Of a DNA stretch of 55,746 nucleotides, positions 23,848 to 31,279 are shown piece by piece. The notes beneath the pieces are model-generated. The model was not told the origin of the DNA and ran no database searches. It worked only from the letters and a program-made list of their open reading frames with translations. The DNA is taken from the IMG/VR virus record IMGVR_UViG_3300030108_001317, positions 1 to 55,746 of that record. One strand, 5' to 3'. Source of the DNA: a virus. The translations under genes were made by a program, and so were the position numbers. The first letter of the stretch is position 1, and the number at the start of each line of letters is the position of its first letter.

Positions 23848-25639
23848 TGAGCCAACTGTCGTCTTCCTCTTCTTCATCTATTGAATGTTCAATATTTGTT
23901 TGCATAACATCATACATCCCAAAAGTAGAATTTTCTAGGTATCTTCCCGTTTTTTCGTCAAAGCCCAACTTAATCATTCCTTGTTCACCTAGCCATCTAA
24001 ATCTACATTTCCAACTAACTATTGTAACTCCGTCCCCGTCCGCTCTGTCAACGGTCAGTCCGTGGTCAGTCTTTGCGAACCATGAAGCACTACCTGATAT
24101 TTGGTGTCCTGTAGGAATCGGAGTTTGTCCTGAAGAATCGGGGTACATCTTATGCGGGTGAGCACAAAACAGAACGTGAATGTCAGAACTCTTAGCGAAC
24201 AACTGTAACTCTGTAAGCATCTTGCTTATCTGATTAGTTTCGCTTGTTTCACCTTTCGGTAACGAAACAAAATTAAATGGGTCTATCAGTAATCCCCTGA
24301 TGCCTTTGCGTAAACAACTAGACTGTGCCAACTCTATGATTGATGTCATATCTGTTGAAGCACCTCCCATGTGGTCTACAAATACAAAATGTTCGTCTAT
24401 AAATTCTAAAGCTTGTCGTCTTTCATCTTCGCTCATTCTATCTTCGCCTTCAAAAAAACTTTTGCCTACGTACATTTCCGCCATTGTAGCTATCAATATT
24501 TCTACGGGGTTTTCAAAACTACATACGCACCATTTCCAACCTTCGTTGATTGCTGTATTTAACATTAGCTGAGAACAGAACTGTGACTTACCGCTTGAAG
24601 GTATTCCCGTTACTGTCGTTAACATCCCCGTAGACATGGTATAAAGCCTGTCTAACGACTCAAATCCTGTTGATACACCTCTGAACTGTCCTCCTTTGTA
24701 TAAGTCCGTTAATCTTTCATTATAGAAGTTTGCATCATTCAAGCCTGTAATCGGGCAAGCCTTCGCATTCTCTACCAACTCTTTTAATTTTTCACCACCA
24801 TGCTGTTGCAAAACATCATTTGCGTCCTTGCATCCGTCCGGATATTCAACGTTAAATATCTTTGCTTTACCTATTCTTCGTGATAATTCTTCACGCAAAA
24901 CATCACCGGCAGAGTCGTTGTCAACGGCGAGAATAACCTTTTTACAGTTATGCAGAATCTCTTGGGCGTTCCAAAGATAGGCAAACTTTTTATCTTCAGA
25001 CGGGTCTACACGATTGTTAGATACCTTCATGGGTGCTCCGTTTGGCACACTCACAGCGTTGTCCACTCCGGCTTCGGTCATAGCAACCACATCAAATTCA
25101 CCTTCGCAAATAACTATTGAACCTTCAATATTTGCTTTGTCTAAGTTAAAAAAAGTATTAGCAGAACCGTCCTGAGTAAAACTTTTGCCCTCTACACTTC
25201 GCCACTTTACCGCATACACTTCTCCGTCTTTCCTATATGGAAAGCCTATCGCTTGTCCTATGCCTGAACCATTGAAACCTTTAGTCGCACTTGTCACTCC
25301 CAAATCATTACAGACCTCCCAACTCAAACCACGCTTACTAACAAAATCCTTTACAACCTTCGGTGTTTTATTATCAAGCTTTTCTTCCCAATTATCCGGA
25401 ATGACAGGAGGCAATTTATTTTTTGCTGGGAAAATCGTGGGTTCGTTCATGCCAACACTACCTGATATTCCACAATGCCAACAGTTGTATAAATATTTAT
25501 TGTCTTTCAAAGTTACTGACATTGTTCTTTCGGTTTTCTTTTTTCTTGTATGCGAACACTCCGGACATTTAATTCTTGTAGCTTCATCCACAGATACGTT
25601 TGTTTGTCTTACGACATTTTCTAAATTAGTTGAAATCAT
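23837..25639 (-). CDS. T7-type primase-helicase
   Basis: A 600-residue replication protein. Zinc ribbon with CPEC (25-28) and CWHC (53-56); TOPRIM primase with E179 in ICEGEFD and the VDNDSAG acids (240-242); RecA-type helicase with Walker A GIPSSGKS (345-352) and Walker B LLIDP (450-453), then a HPHK motif. It unwinds DNA and lays primers at the fork, as T7 gp4 does. It is the only clear replisome enzyme in the window. It lies on the minus strand inside an otherwise rightward region and so has its own promoter, near the palindrome at 25686-25703. Confidence 0.92.
   Translation of the reverse strand: MISTNLENVVRQTNVSVDEATRIKCPECSHTRKKKTERTMSVTLKDNKYLYNCWHCGISGSVGMNEPTIFPAKNKLPPVIPDNWEEKLDNKTPKVVKDFVSKRGLSWEVCNDLGVTSATKGFNGSGIGQAIGFPYRKDGEVYAVKWRSVEGKSFTQDGSANTFFNLDKANIEGSIVICEGEFDVVAMTEAGVDNAVSVPNGAPMKVSNNRVDPSEDKKFAYLWNAQEILHNCKKVILAVDNDSAGDVLREELSRRIGKAKIFNVEYPDGCKDANDVLQQHGGEKLKELVENAKACPITGLNDANFYNERLTDLYKGGQFRGVSTGFESLDRLYTMSTGMLTTVTGIPSSGKSQFCSQLMLNTAINEGWKWCVCSFENPVEILIATMAEMYVGKSFFEGEDRMSEDERRQALEFIDEHFVFVDHMGGASTDMTSIIELAQSSCLRKGIRGLLIDPFNFVSLPKGETSETNQISKMLTELQLFAKSSDIHVLFCAHPHKMYPDSSGQTPIPTGHQISGSASWFAKTDHGLTVDRADGDGVTIVSWKCRFRWLGEQGMIKLGFDEKTGRYLENSTFGMYDVMQTNIEHSIDEEEEDDSWLNEI
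23879..23894. repeat. Palindrome copy 5 (in coding sequence)
   Basis: TATTGAATGTTCAATA with one central mismatch, inside the last 50 bases of the primase-helicase gene, where it codes for NIEHSI just before the acidic tail. Confidence 0.8.
25115..25130. repeat. Palindrome copy 6 (in coding sequence)
   Basis: TATTGAACCTTCAATA with one central mismatch, in the primase part of the same gene, coding for NIEGSI just before the catalytic ICEGE. Here the protein sequence constrains it, so it may be partly chance. Confidence 0.6.
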
Positions 25640-25685
25640 TTCTTGCTCTCTTACTATATTAATACTATATTTATACTATCTAGTT

Positions 25686-25703
25686 TATAACTAGCTAGTT
25701 ATA
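25686..25703 (-). promoter_or_regulatory. 18-bp palindrome upstream of primase-helicase
   Basis: TATAACTAGCTAGTTATA is a perfect dyad 47 bases before the ATG at 25639, nested in a wider CTAGTT...AACTAG / CTAGT...ACTAG pattern. Between it and the gene the minus strand is very AT-rich (AGTATAAATATAG), suitable for a -10 region. It looks like an operator distinct from the TTGAACGTTCAA family. Confidence 0.6.
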
Positions 25704-25721
25704 TACTAGAACCCACCAACA

Positions 25722-25750
25722 AAAACCCGTTTCCTCAACGGGTTTTCTTT
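25722..25750 (-). terminator. Terminator over the stop of 25735-26022
   Basis: Minus strand: AACCCGTT, loop, AACGGGTT followed by TTTG. The stem includes the stop codon. The opposite strand also has a T-rich tail, so it may work both ways and insulate the primase-helicase promoter. Confidence 0.7.
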
Positions 25751-26022
25751 TGCCAAAAAGAAGCCCTTAGACTTGATATAGTGTCTTCAGCATTCTTTTT
25801 TAATGTAGCACTAGGAGTCGTCACCAATGAAAGCATAGACTCTCTTAGAGTATACACATCCAAACCAATCTCTTCACAAAAATCAGTAAAATCATCTGAA
25901 ACAAACCAATCAATCGCTCTTCTCTGAGTTTTATAATCCACAGAAACAGAATCCCTAATAGCTTGTGTCAACACCGCTAGTTGCAATTCGTGTTCGGCAT
26001 TTGAAATAGTTTCGTTTTTAAT
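25735..26022 (-). CDS. Conserved phage protein, probable AUU start
   Basis: A TTG at 25986 would give 83 residues but has no ribosome site. The frame extends upstream to ATT at 26022, eight bases after AGGAG, giving 95 residues that begin IKNETISNAEHELQLAVLTQ. The segment RRAIDWFVSDDFTDFCEEIG followed by LDVYTLRE belongs to a small family common in phages (aliphatic helix, then W-x-x-SDDF and C-x-x-xGLD), function unknown. It is followed directly by a terminator. Confidence 0.65.
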   Translation of the reverse strand: MKNETISNAEHELQLAVLTQAIRDSVSVDYKTQRRAIDWFVSDDFTDFCEEIGLDVYTLRESMLSLVTTPSATLKKNAEDTISSLRASFWQKKTR

Positions 26023-26071
26023 TTTTTGCTCTCCTGAAATAATTATGTCGCTTTATGCGAAAATTATTATG

Positions 26072-26101
26072 TTGACAATATAATCCTATCTGAAATAAAA
26101 T
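26072..26101 (+). promoter_or_regulatory. Candidate rightward promoter
   Basis: Perfect -35 TTGACA (26072-26077) with TAAAAT after 18 bases (or ATAAAA after 17), 32 bases upstream of the ATG at 26133. A short dyad TCGC-TTTAT-GCGA (about 26048-26060) lies in the same divergent region and could be an operator for both directions. Confidence 0.6.
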
Positions 26102-26132
26102 TCAAGAATAGATTTTTACGATAACAAAATTA

Positions 26133-26285
26133 ATGGCTAATTTAGTACAAGATGAAGTACCTTACTTGGTATGTTGGGTATGTGGAGAAGACTTTAAAGA
26201 TATAAAAGATATTCACTACTCCTGTAAATCTAGTGCTCAATGGCAAAAAGAAACCTTAGAGGACGAATGGATATATTTAAAATAG
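26133..26285 (+). CDS. Small Cys-containing protein
   Basis: A 50-residue protein from ATG 26133 (MANLVQDEVPYLVCWVCGED, later HYSCKSSAQW). The CxxC and a third Cys suggest a metal site. First gene after the candidate promoter; overlaps the next gene by 19 bases. Confidence 0.5.
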   Translation: MANLVQDEVPYLVCWVCGEDFKDIKDIHYSCKSSAQWQKETLEDEWIYLK

Positions 26286-26530
26286 AAGATGTACCTATGC
26301 CTGAAGAAACTAGGGGAAGACCTAAAGGAAAAATTAGGGCTACTTTAGAAGCTACAGACGTAGGCAAAAGCTTTCTTATACCTAGTAAATTTTTAGACCC
26401 TGATTCATCAAGACAGCAAGTGTATCGCTGTATACAAGCACTTAATAAATCAACGAATGAAGAGAACTTTGCTGTTAAAACTTTTGTTGAAGACAAGGGC
26501 TTGAGAGTTTTCAGAGTGGAGGCTTGTTAG
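26267..26530 (+). CDS. Small AT-hook-containing protein
   Basis: An 87-residue protein from ATG 26267, which has GAGG at the right distance; an ATG at 26240 lacks one. Residues 15-21 (RGRPKGK) are an AT-hook-like DNA-binding motif. The rest (ATDVGKSFLIPSKFLDPDSS, then KTFVEDKGLRVFRVE) resembles a small conserved phage domain of unknown role. Probably binds AT-rich DNA. Confidence 0.6.
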   Translation: MDIFKIEDVPMPEETRGRPKGKIRATLEATDVGKSFLIPSKFLDPDSSRQQVYRCIQALNKSTNEENFAVKTFVEDKGLRVFRVEAC

Positions 26531-26532
26531 AA

Positions 26533-26694
26533 ATGGCACAAGACATAAATAAGCTTATCGAAGAAGCTGATGCTAATTGTCAAGAAATGATAAGACTACT
26601 CAAGGAATGCGTAGAGATTTTAGACCGCATGGAAAAAATGGTAGATGAAGCAGTAGACGAGGTATTAGGTAAACAGAAAAAGGAGAACAAGTGA
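26533..26694 (+). CDS. Small helical protein
   Basis: A 53-residue protein from ATG 26533, entirely heptad-like helix (MAQDINKLIEEADANCQEMI onward), likely a coiled coil. It overlaps the nuclease GTG start by four bases. Unknown role. Confidence 0.55.
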   Translation: MAQDINKLIEEADANCQEMIRLLKECVEILDRMEKMVDEAVDEVLGKQKKENK

Positions 26695-27497
26695 CAGATA
26701 AACACACTTCAGAATCGGGGCATTGGTATACAAAAGAAGGTGAACCCATGTATACAATCACAGGTGCTAACGGAAAAGAAAGGAACACTACACTAGCTGA
26801 TGCTAGAAAGCTTGGACTTGTTCCTTCAGTCACAGGGATTATAGGTGTATCGGCTAAACCGGCATTAGAGCGTTGGAAGATAACTGAAGCAATTAAATCA
26901 ACAATGGTTTTAAAAATAGAATCGGATGAAACCATAGACGAATATGTTAGTAGGTGCAGAGAGCATTCTAAATTAGTAGGCACTAAGTCAGCAGAGAGAG
27001 GGAGTGAGATTCATTATGAGATAGAGCAAGGCTTTGTGTCGGGTGTAAAAACAGAGCCTTATCTAGCTATTATGGATTGGCTAGACGATAACTTCCCCTT
27101 AGAGACATGGATAGCAGAAGAAGCTTTTTGTGCAAAAGAGGGGTACGGGGGGAAGATTGATTTGTATTCTAAAAGGGGCATATTTATAGACTTCAAGACC
27201 AAAGACGACCTGAAAGGCAAAGACCCTAAGAGATTAGTCTATGACGAACATGGTATGCAGTTATCGGCTTACGCTCAAGGGTGCGGATATGATAAGGCAG
27301 AGAGAGTATCTATATTCATAGATAGGGAGGACACAAGTTTGATTGCTTGTCATATTTGGGATGATACCCATGAGAAGCATAAAGATATGTTTAATAGTCT
27401 TCTGAGATTTTGGAAGCTAAATAAAAACTATGACCCTGTAGAAGCATGGTCAAATATTGAACCTTCAATAGATAAGGAGAAAAAAAATGTATCTTGA
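26691..27497 (+). CDS. PD-(D/E)XK nuclease, RecB/Cas4-like
   Basis: A 268-residue nuclease from GTG at 26691 with AAAGGAG before it. Core motifs in order: GSEIHYEIEQG (first acid), EEAFCAKEGYGGKIDLY (Asp), IFIDFKTKD (D-x-K) and DEHGMQLSAYAQG (QxxxY). This is the exonuclease type that phages pair with a single-strand annealing protein; the Sak3-like gene is three genes downstream. A probable resection and recombination role. Confidence 0.85.
   Translation: MTDKHTSESGHWYTKEGEPMYTITGANGKERNTTLADARKLGLVPSVTGIIGVSAKPALERWKITEAIKSTMVLKIESDETIDEYVSRCREHSKLVGTKSAERGSEIHYEIEQGFVSGVKTEPYLAIMDWLDDNFPLETWIAEEAFCAKEGYGGKIDLYSKRGIFIDFKTKDDLKGKDPKRLVYDEHGMQLSAYAQGCGYDKAERVSIFIDREDTSLIACHIWDDTHEKHKDMFNSLLRFWKLNKNYDPVEAWSNIEPSIDKEKKNVS
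27455..27470. repeat. Palindrome copy 7 (in coding sequence)
   Basis: TATTGAACCTTCAATA with one central mismatch, in the last codons of the nuclease gene (NIEPSI). It shares its central CC with copy 6. Confidence 0.75.
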
Positions 27498-27723
27498 TTA
27501 TGAGGAACAGGACACATACGAGAGAGCGATTATAGGCTTTATACAAGTGTCTTCAAGAAGAGGACTGAATCCAAAGCTTACAGAAGAAAACGACAAGCTT
27601 ATCATTAAGTTTGAATACAACGGATTAGATATAGAACACACAACGAACAAGAAAGATTTTGTCAAAGCAGACAAGATTGAACTACTAGATTTATTAACCA
27701 ATAAAGGAGCAGATAATGGATGA
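27487..27723 (+). CDS. Hypothetical protein
   Basis: A 78-residue acidic protein overlapping the nuclease end by 11 bases (MYLDYEEQDTYERAIIGFIQ). Small alpha/beta look, no motif recognised. Co-translated with recombination genes. Confidence 0.55.
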   Translation: MYLDYEEQDTYERAIIGFIQVSSRRGLNPKLTEENDKLIIKFEYNGLDIEHTTNKKDFVKADKIELLDLLTNKGADNG

Positions 27724-27889
27724 ATACGGTATAGCAATATGGGATTTACAATTCTATAAATTGGATGATGAAGGCAACGAACTCAAAAATCCTGACGGTA
27801 CAGTAAAGCTATTTCAATTAAAGAGAGATATAGATTGTTCTCAAGTTGCAGAGTGGTTTTCAAATGATGAATTAGAGGAGATAGCATAA
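27716..27889 (+). CDS. Hypothetical small protein
   Basis: A 57-residue protein from ATG 27716 (MDEYGIAIWDLQFYKLDDEG), overlapping its upstream neighbour by 8 bases and the next ATG by one. AAAGGAG precedes it. Acidic, no motif. Confidence 0.55.
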   Translation: MDEYGIAIWDLQFYKLDDEGNELKNPDGTVKLFQLKRDIDCSQVAEWFSNDELEEIA

Positions 27890-28608
27890 TGGCTAAAGAT
27901 TATACTTTCAAAGAAGTATGGGACACTCTATCGAAGGTAGATGTCAATGAACATACAGACGAAAAACAGGGTTTGACTTATCTTTCATGGGCTTGGGCTT
28001 GGGGAATAATGATGAAGCATTATCCGGAGTTTGAGTTTAGTTTTTACGAGTCTGAGGATAACCTTCCTTATGTCTCTTTGCCTGACGGAAGTGCAGAAGT
28101 TAGATGCACGGTTACCATAGGAAACTTATCTAGGACTCAATCCTTACCATTGTCTGTTGGTTTTAAACCTATAATCAATCCTAATGCTTTTCAGATTAAT
28201 ACTGCAAAGCAAAGATGTTTGACTAAGTGTTTAGGAATCTATGGATTAGGGCATTACATTTATGCGGGAGAGGATTTGCCACAGGAGGATGATAATCCCG
28301 TAAAAAAGAAAGCTAAACCGGCACCTAAGAAACAAGAAGCAGTTGCGGTTGAGGATATACCACAAGAAGAACCTGTATTGTACGAAGGCGAACTTTTTGA
28401 GCCACAATACTTTGTTACAAAGTTTTTAGATACTCTCAAGGAGTTTCCTGTAGAAACTAAGAGTCAGTTAGACGATATGTATAGTAAACACAGAGAGCAA
28501 TTTAAATTGGTGCAAACACACGCTCCAAAGTTGTATGAAGATACTGTGGAGTTTTTTAAGAAACTTAAAGAAGAATTACCCGAAACTAAACAAGGAGAAG
28601 AAAAATGA
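27889..28608 (+). CDS. Single-strand annealing protein, Sak3/DUF1071-like
   Basis: A 239-residue protein. Residues 1-130 show the DUF1071 pattern: FKEVWDTLSKVDVNEHTDEK, LTYLSWAWAWGIM, a beta core and INTAKQRCLTKCLGIYGLGHY. This family (Sak3 type) anneals single strands in phage recombination. The rest is a charged linker with helices. It sits between the nuclease and the SSB-like gene, a typical recombination trio, overlapping the latter by four bases. Confidence 0.8.
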   Translation: MAKDYTFKEVWDTLSKVDVNEHTDEKQGLTYLSWAWAWGIMMKHYPEFEFSFYESEDNLPYVSLPDGSAEVRCTVTIGNLSRTQSLPLSVGFKPIINPNAFQINTAKQRCLTKCLGIYGLGHYIYAGEDLPQEDDNPVKKKAKPAPKKQEAVAVEDIPQEEPVLYEGELFEPQYFVTKFLDTLKEFPVETKSQLDDMYSKHREQFKLVQTHAPKLYEDTVEFFKKLKEELPETKQGEEK

Positions 28609-28940
28609 CGGAGAAGAAATACATATCCGGAGAAGGAGCAATCTTTAAAAACAAATATAAAAAGCTTGACGGACATCCCGACAACAAAGGAAGTTTGCTA
28701 GTGCCTAAATCTTTGCTTAAGAAAATGGCAGAAGCCTTTCAGAACGGTGAAACGGAAATGAATAATAAGAAACCGCCGGAGGAATGTATCAAAATGGATT
28801 TAGCGACATGGGACAGGGTGGCTAAAACAGGCACAAATTATTCATACGCAAAACTAGAAATGCCTTATAAAAAGGCGGAACCTGAACCGGTAACGCAAGA
28901 AGCAGTTGCAGAGGTTACGGACGAGGATATACCTTTCTGA
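28605..28940 (+). CDS. Putative single-stranded DNA-binding protein
   Basis: A 111-residue protein whose last residues are TDEDIPF, the acidic-aromatic tail by which SSB proteins recruit partners. The body is not a recognisable OB-fold by eye, so the call rests on the tail and on the position after the annealing protein. It overlaps the HNH gene by one base. Confidence 0.55.
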   Translation: MTEKKYISGEGAIFKNKYKKLDGHPDNKGSLLVPKSLLKKMAEAFQNGETEMNNKKPPEECIKMDLATWDRVAKTGTNYSYAKLEMPYKKAEPEPVTQEAVAEVTDEDIPF

Positions 28941-29215
28941 TGAAATTTAGGAGTAAAGCCTACTTAGAGCACATTAGAACTCATGCTTGTTTAGTGTGTG
29001 GCAGAGAAGGTGAGCACGCTCACCACCTTAGACACGCTGAACAGAAGGGGTGGGGAACTAAAAATTCAGATGAATATGCTGTTCCACTTTGTGCTGATTG
29101 CCACATGAATTGTCATACTAAAGGGGATGAAAGCTTGTGGTGGGCTTTGAATGGTATAGATGCTTTAGCATGGGCGGAAAAAACCTTTGCTGAGTATAAC
29201 GGTAATAAACATTGA
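28940..29215 (+). CDS. HNH-type nuclease (DUF968-like)
   Basis: A 91-residue protein with CLVCGREGEHAHHLRHAEQK, a conserved KNSDEYAVPLCADCHMNCHT and GIDALAWAEK. The two Cys pairs and His-His/His-x-x-x-His layout matches the DUF968/Rap-like HNH group, some members of which resolve recombination intermediates. It closes the recombination run; its stop codon lies inside palindrome copy 8. Confidence 0.75.
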   Translation: MKFRSKAYLEHIRTHACLVCGREGEHAHHLRHAEQKGWGTKNSDEYAVPLCADCHMNCHTKGDESLWWALNGIDALAWAEKTFAEYNGNKH

Positions 29216-29228
29216 ATGTTCAATGTTT
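29207..29228. repeat. Palindrome copy 8
   Basis: AAACATTGAATGTTCAATGTTT. Relative to the consensus the outer T/A pair has become C/G on both sides, which keeps the dyad; only the centre is mismatched. The HNH stop lies inside it and a structured RNA starts two bases later. Confidence 0.85.
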
Positions 29229-29229
29229 A

Positions 29230-29358
29230 GTGTAGCTAGGAGTGAGCCTTTATAAAATCCTGAAGTCTGAACTACTAAGATTATATCTGTTTGTAGGGTG
29301 ACGAAGTAGGTTGAGGATGAAAGTAAATAAGTGCTAAACCACCATGCACTAGCTACAC
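29230..29358 (+). ncRNA. Candidate small structured RNA
   Basis: A 129-base element closed by the perfect 10-bp helix GTGTAGCTAG (29230-29239) / CTAGCTACAC (29349-29358). Inside, ATCCT/AGGAT (about 29257/29314) encloses CTAC/GTAG and then AGAT-TAT-ATCT. No frame fits. It starts right after palindrome copy 8 and ends 28 bases before the next gene, so it may be a leader or an independent RNA. Confidence 0.55.
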
Positions 29359-29386
29359 ACTTACTGATGATAGTAGTAGGAGAAAA

Positions 29387-29599
29387 ATGAAAACATACAT
29401 GATTAGAGCAGAAAGAAAAATGATTGGTTACTACCATATCAAAACTAAATCTTTTGAAGAAGCTAAAAGACAAGCAAGTTATCAAATGGATGTGAATCCA
29501 CAAAACTGTTTGGAAGAAGAGAAATATGAGGAGATAGTTTTGCCCGAAGAGCCAATGTTAATTGAACCATACAACGAATTTATAAAGGAGAAAAAATAA
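29387..29599 (+). CDS. Hypothetical small protein
   Basis: A 70-residue protein (MKTYMIRAERKMIGYYHIKT) with a beta-alpha start and an acidic C-terminus. TAGGAGAAAA precedes the ATG. It resembles small phage proteins of the beta-alpha-beta type in which FEEAKRQA forms the helix. Function unknown. Confidence 0.6.
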   Translation: MKTYMIRAERKMIGYYHIKTKSFEEAKRQASYQMDVNPQNCLEEEKYEEIVLPEEPMLIEPYNEFIKEKK

Positions 29600-29799
29600 T
29601 GGGTAGACCAAAAAAACAAATTAGAAAAAGAGACAAAGTATTTAACTTCATGGACAAAGCCATAGACCTAGTTAAAAATAAATGGAGAACGTATATCAAG
29701 GCTACTATAGGTTTAGCAATAGCATCTTTGTTTATATATGTGGTGTTCTTTTGGATTGATACGGTGCAAGAGATACGTTTTGAAATAATATACATCTAG
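29599..29799 (+). CDS. Small membrane protein with AT-hook-like start
   Basis: A 66-residue protein. It starts MGRPKKQIRKRDK (GRPKK, AT-hook-like, strongly basic), then a helix and one membrane span (TIGLAIASLFIYVVFFWI). The combination of a DNA-binding-like head and a membrane anchor is unusual and may tether DNA to the membrane; the basic head could equally be a plain positive-inside signal. Confidence 0.55.
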   Translation: MGRPKKQIRKRDKVFNFMDKAIDLVKNKWRTYIKATIGLAIASLFIYVVFFWIDTVQEIRFEIIYI

Positions 29800-29809
29800 G
29801 AGTGCAACA

Positions 29810-30217
29810 ATGAGTGTAAGAGATATGGCTATGACGTTTGAAGCTATACAGAGTTATATGCGAAAAGACGTAAAAGGAATCAATCTGACTTTAGTTATAC
29901 ATCCTGACGATTTACCTGAAGATTTATTTAGGCAACCTACAGGGTCACGGTATCAAGTGGCTATGGTTTTGATGAACGACCAAGAGCAACCGGTTATGCC
30001 TACAATGAAAGCTGAAGGCAAAAAGGCAGTTGCACAAGCCGGACTGCTGTGCAGAGAGAAAAGGTTTTGGGCTTTCTTAGGAGTGTTTACAGAGGAGGAT
30101 GCGGTTAAAGAACTTAAAGAAAGAATCAACATACAGAGCAGAGCAGAACTAGCAGATAACAAAATAGCAAGAGAAGACTTTAGGGAGTTAATAAATGAAT
30201 TTAACAAAAGTTACTGA
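29810..30217 (+). CDS. Conserved hypothetical phage protein
   Basis: A 135-residue protein with LTLVIHPDDLPEDLFRQPTG and GSRYQVAMVLMNDQEQPV, then a basic KAEGKKAVAQAGLLC segment and a helical end. I recall similar proteins in marine and Rhizobiales phages, without function. It overlaps the next gene by 23 bases. Confidence 0.6.
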   Translation: MSVRDMAMTFEAIQSYMRKDVKGINLTLVIHPDDLPEDLFRQPTGSRYQVAMVLMNDQEQPVMPTMKAEGKKAVAQAGLLCREKRFWAFLGVFTEEDAVKELKERINIQSRAELADNKIAREDFRELINEFNKSY

Positions 30218-30566
30218 CCCAAAGAAGCAAAAATGGTGGAAATGGCACAAAAAAAACCCTAAAGTATGGGAGTTATTTCAAAGATTTACCTTTGAAGCTA
30301 TAAGAGCCGGAAAGAAAAATTATAGCCATTGGGCGATAATGCAACGGATTAGGTGGGAGACAGATATAGTAACTAAAGGTAATTCGTTTAAAATATCGAA
30401 TGATTGGATAGCTTATTATGCTAGATTCTTTCATCACACATATCCTGAGTACAAGGGATTCTTCACCACAAAACCATTGAAACACGAAAGGGGAGGTCAA
30501 TATGGCATTATTCAAGAAAAAGAAGAAGAAAACCGTCTTAGAGCAGAACAAAGATACAACAGTTAG
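30195..30566 (+). CDS. Conserved hypothetical phage protein
   Basis: A 123-residue, aromatic-rich basic protein (KVWELFQRFTFEAIRAGKKN, HWAIMQRIRWET, NDWIAYYARFF). Such a motif chain is found in phage proteins near recombination genes; the activity is unknown. AGGGAG precedes its ATG. Confidence 0.6.
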   Translation: MNLTKVTDPKKQKWWKWHKKNPKVWELFQRFTFEAIRAGKKNYSHWAIMQRIRWETDIVTKGNSFKISNDWIAYYARFFHHTYPEYKGFFTTKPLKHERGGQYGIIQEKEEENRLRAEQRYNS

Positions 30567-30627
30567 TTTACCTGTTGGACTAGAAAAAAAGAGTGTTGAG
30601 CAGAAACACAAAAAAGAACGAGATTAG
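30502..30627 (+). CDS. Tiny lysine-rich protein
   Basis: A 41-residue protein from ATG 30502 (MALFKKKKKKTVLEQNKDTT). A strong ribosome site GGGGAGGTC stands before it inside the previous gene, and it overlaps both neighbours in other frames. Supported by the ribosome site; unknown role. Confidence 0.5.
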   Translation: MALFKKKKKKTVLEQNKDTTVSLPVGLEKKSVEQKHKKERD

Positions 30628-31279
30628 AATTGTAAAGTCAGGTGTCTATGTTTTGATACTTGACGGAATTGTTGTCTACGTGGGCGAGAGTAAAAGTGTT
30701 TACTCTAGGATAGGTGCTCACGTAAAAGATTCTAAGAAAAGATTCGATTCTGTAAGAATATTGCCTTGTCAGGAGCATAGACGTAAGTATTGGGAAGCGG
30801 TACTAATAGATAGGTATCAACCATTATTTAACAAAACAGGCAAAGATAAAGAAACTAATCGCAGACATATTTTTGAATTAGGAAAGATAAACAAGAGACA
30901 ATACAAACAAGTTAAAAAGTGCGAAAACTGCAAAAATCAAGACAAAATCTTTTTAGGTCTTTCTAATTCAAGTGCTTTTGCACCTTTACAGGTAGGCACA
31001 GGCACTACAGCTTTTCCTTACTCTGTAACTAATGCTTGTACGAGTGCCGGTTCTATTTTTTTAGAAACAACGTCTGCATCAAATGATGAATACATCCGCC
31101 TTGCACATATGGAAGAAGCACAAAAAAAGAAAAGGGTTTGGGATGAAAGTTTAGGATATTCAGAGAAGTTACATAACTCCTTGGACAAAGGATTTAAAAC
31201 ATCTAATCCTTTTTCCCACAAAGTATCAACATCAATTACTGACCCTGAAGGCTACGAAAAATTAATCAAAGCAACTTAA
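30593..31279 (+). CDS. GIY-YIG nuclease-type protein
   Basis: A 228-residue protein with GVYVLILDGIVVYVGESKSV, the GIY-YIG core (GVY...YVG), followed by an Arg/His region and the Glu in YWEAVLIDRYQPLFNK, which fits the catalytic set. The C-terminal 120 residues contain CENCKNQ and a low-complexity part. It could be a free-standing homing-type nuclease or a repair enzyme. The start (GTG 30593) is weak; an internal start near the domain is possible. Last gene of the rightward run. Confidence 0.75.
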   Translation: MLSRNTKKNEIRIVKSGVYVLILDGIVVYVGESKSVYSRIGAHVKDSKKRFDSVRILPCQEHRRKYWEAVLIDRYQPLFNKTGKDKETNRRHIFELGKINKRQYKQVKKCENCKNQDKIFLGLSNSSAFAPLQVGTGTTAFPYSVTNACTSAGSIFLETTSASNDEYIRLAHMEEAQKKKRVWDESLGYSEKLHNSLDKGFKTSNPFSHKVSTSITDPEGYEKLIKAT

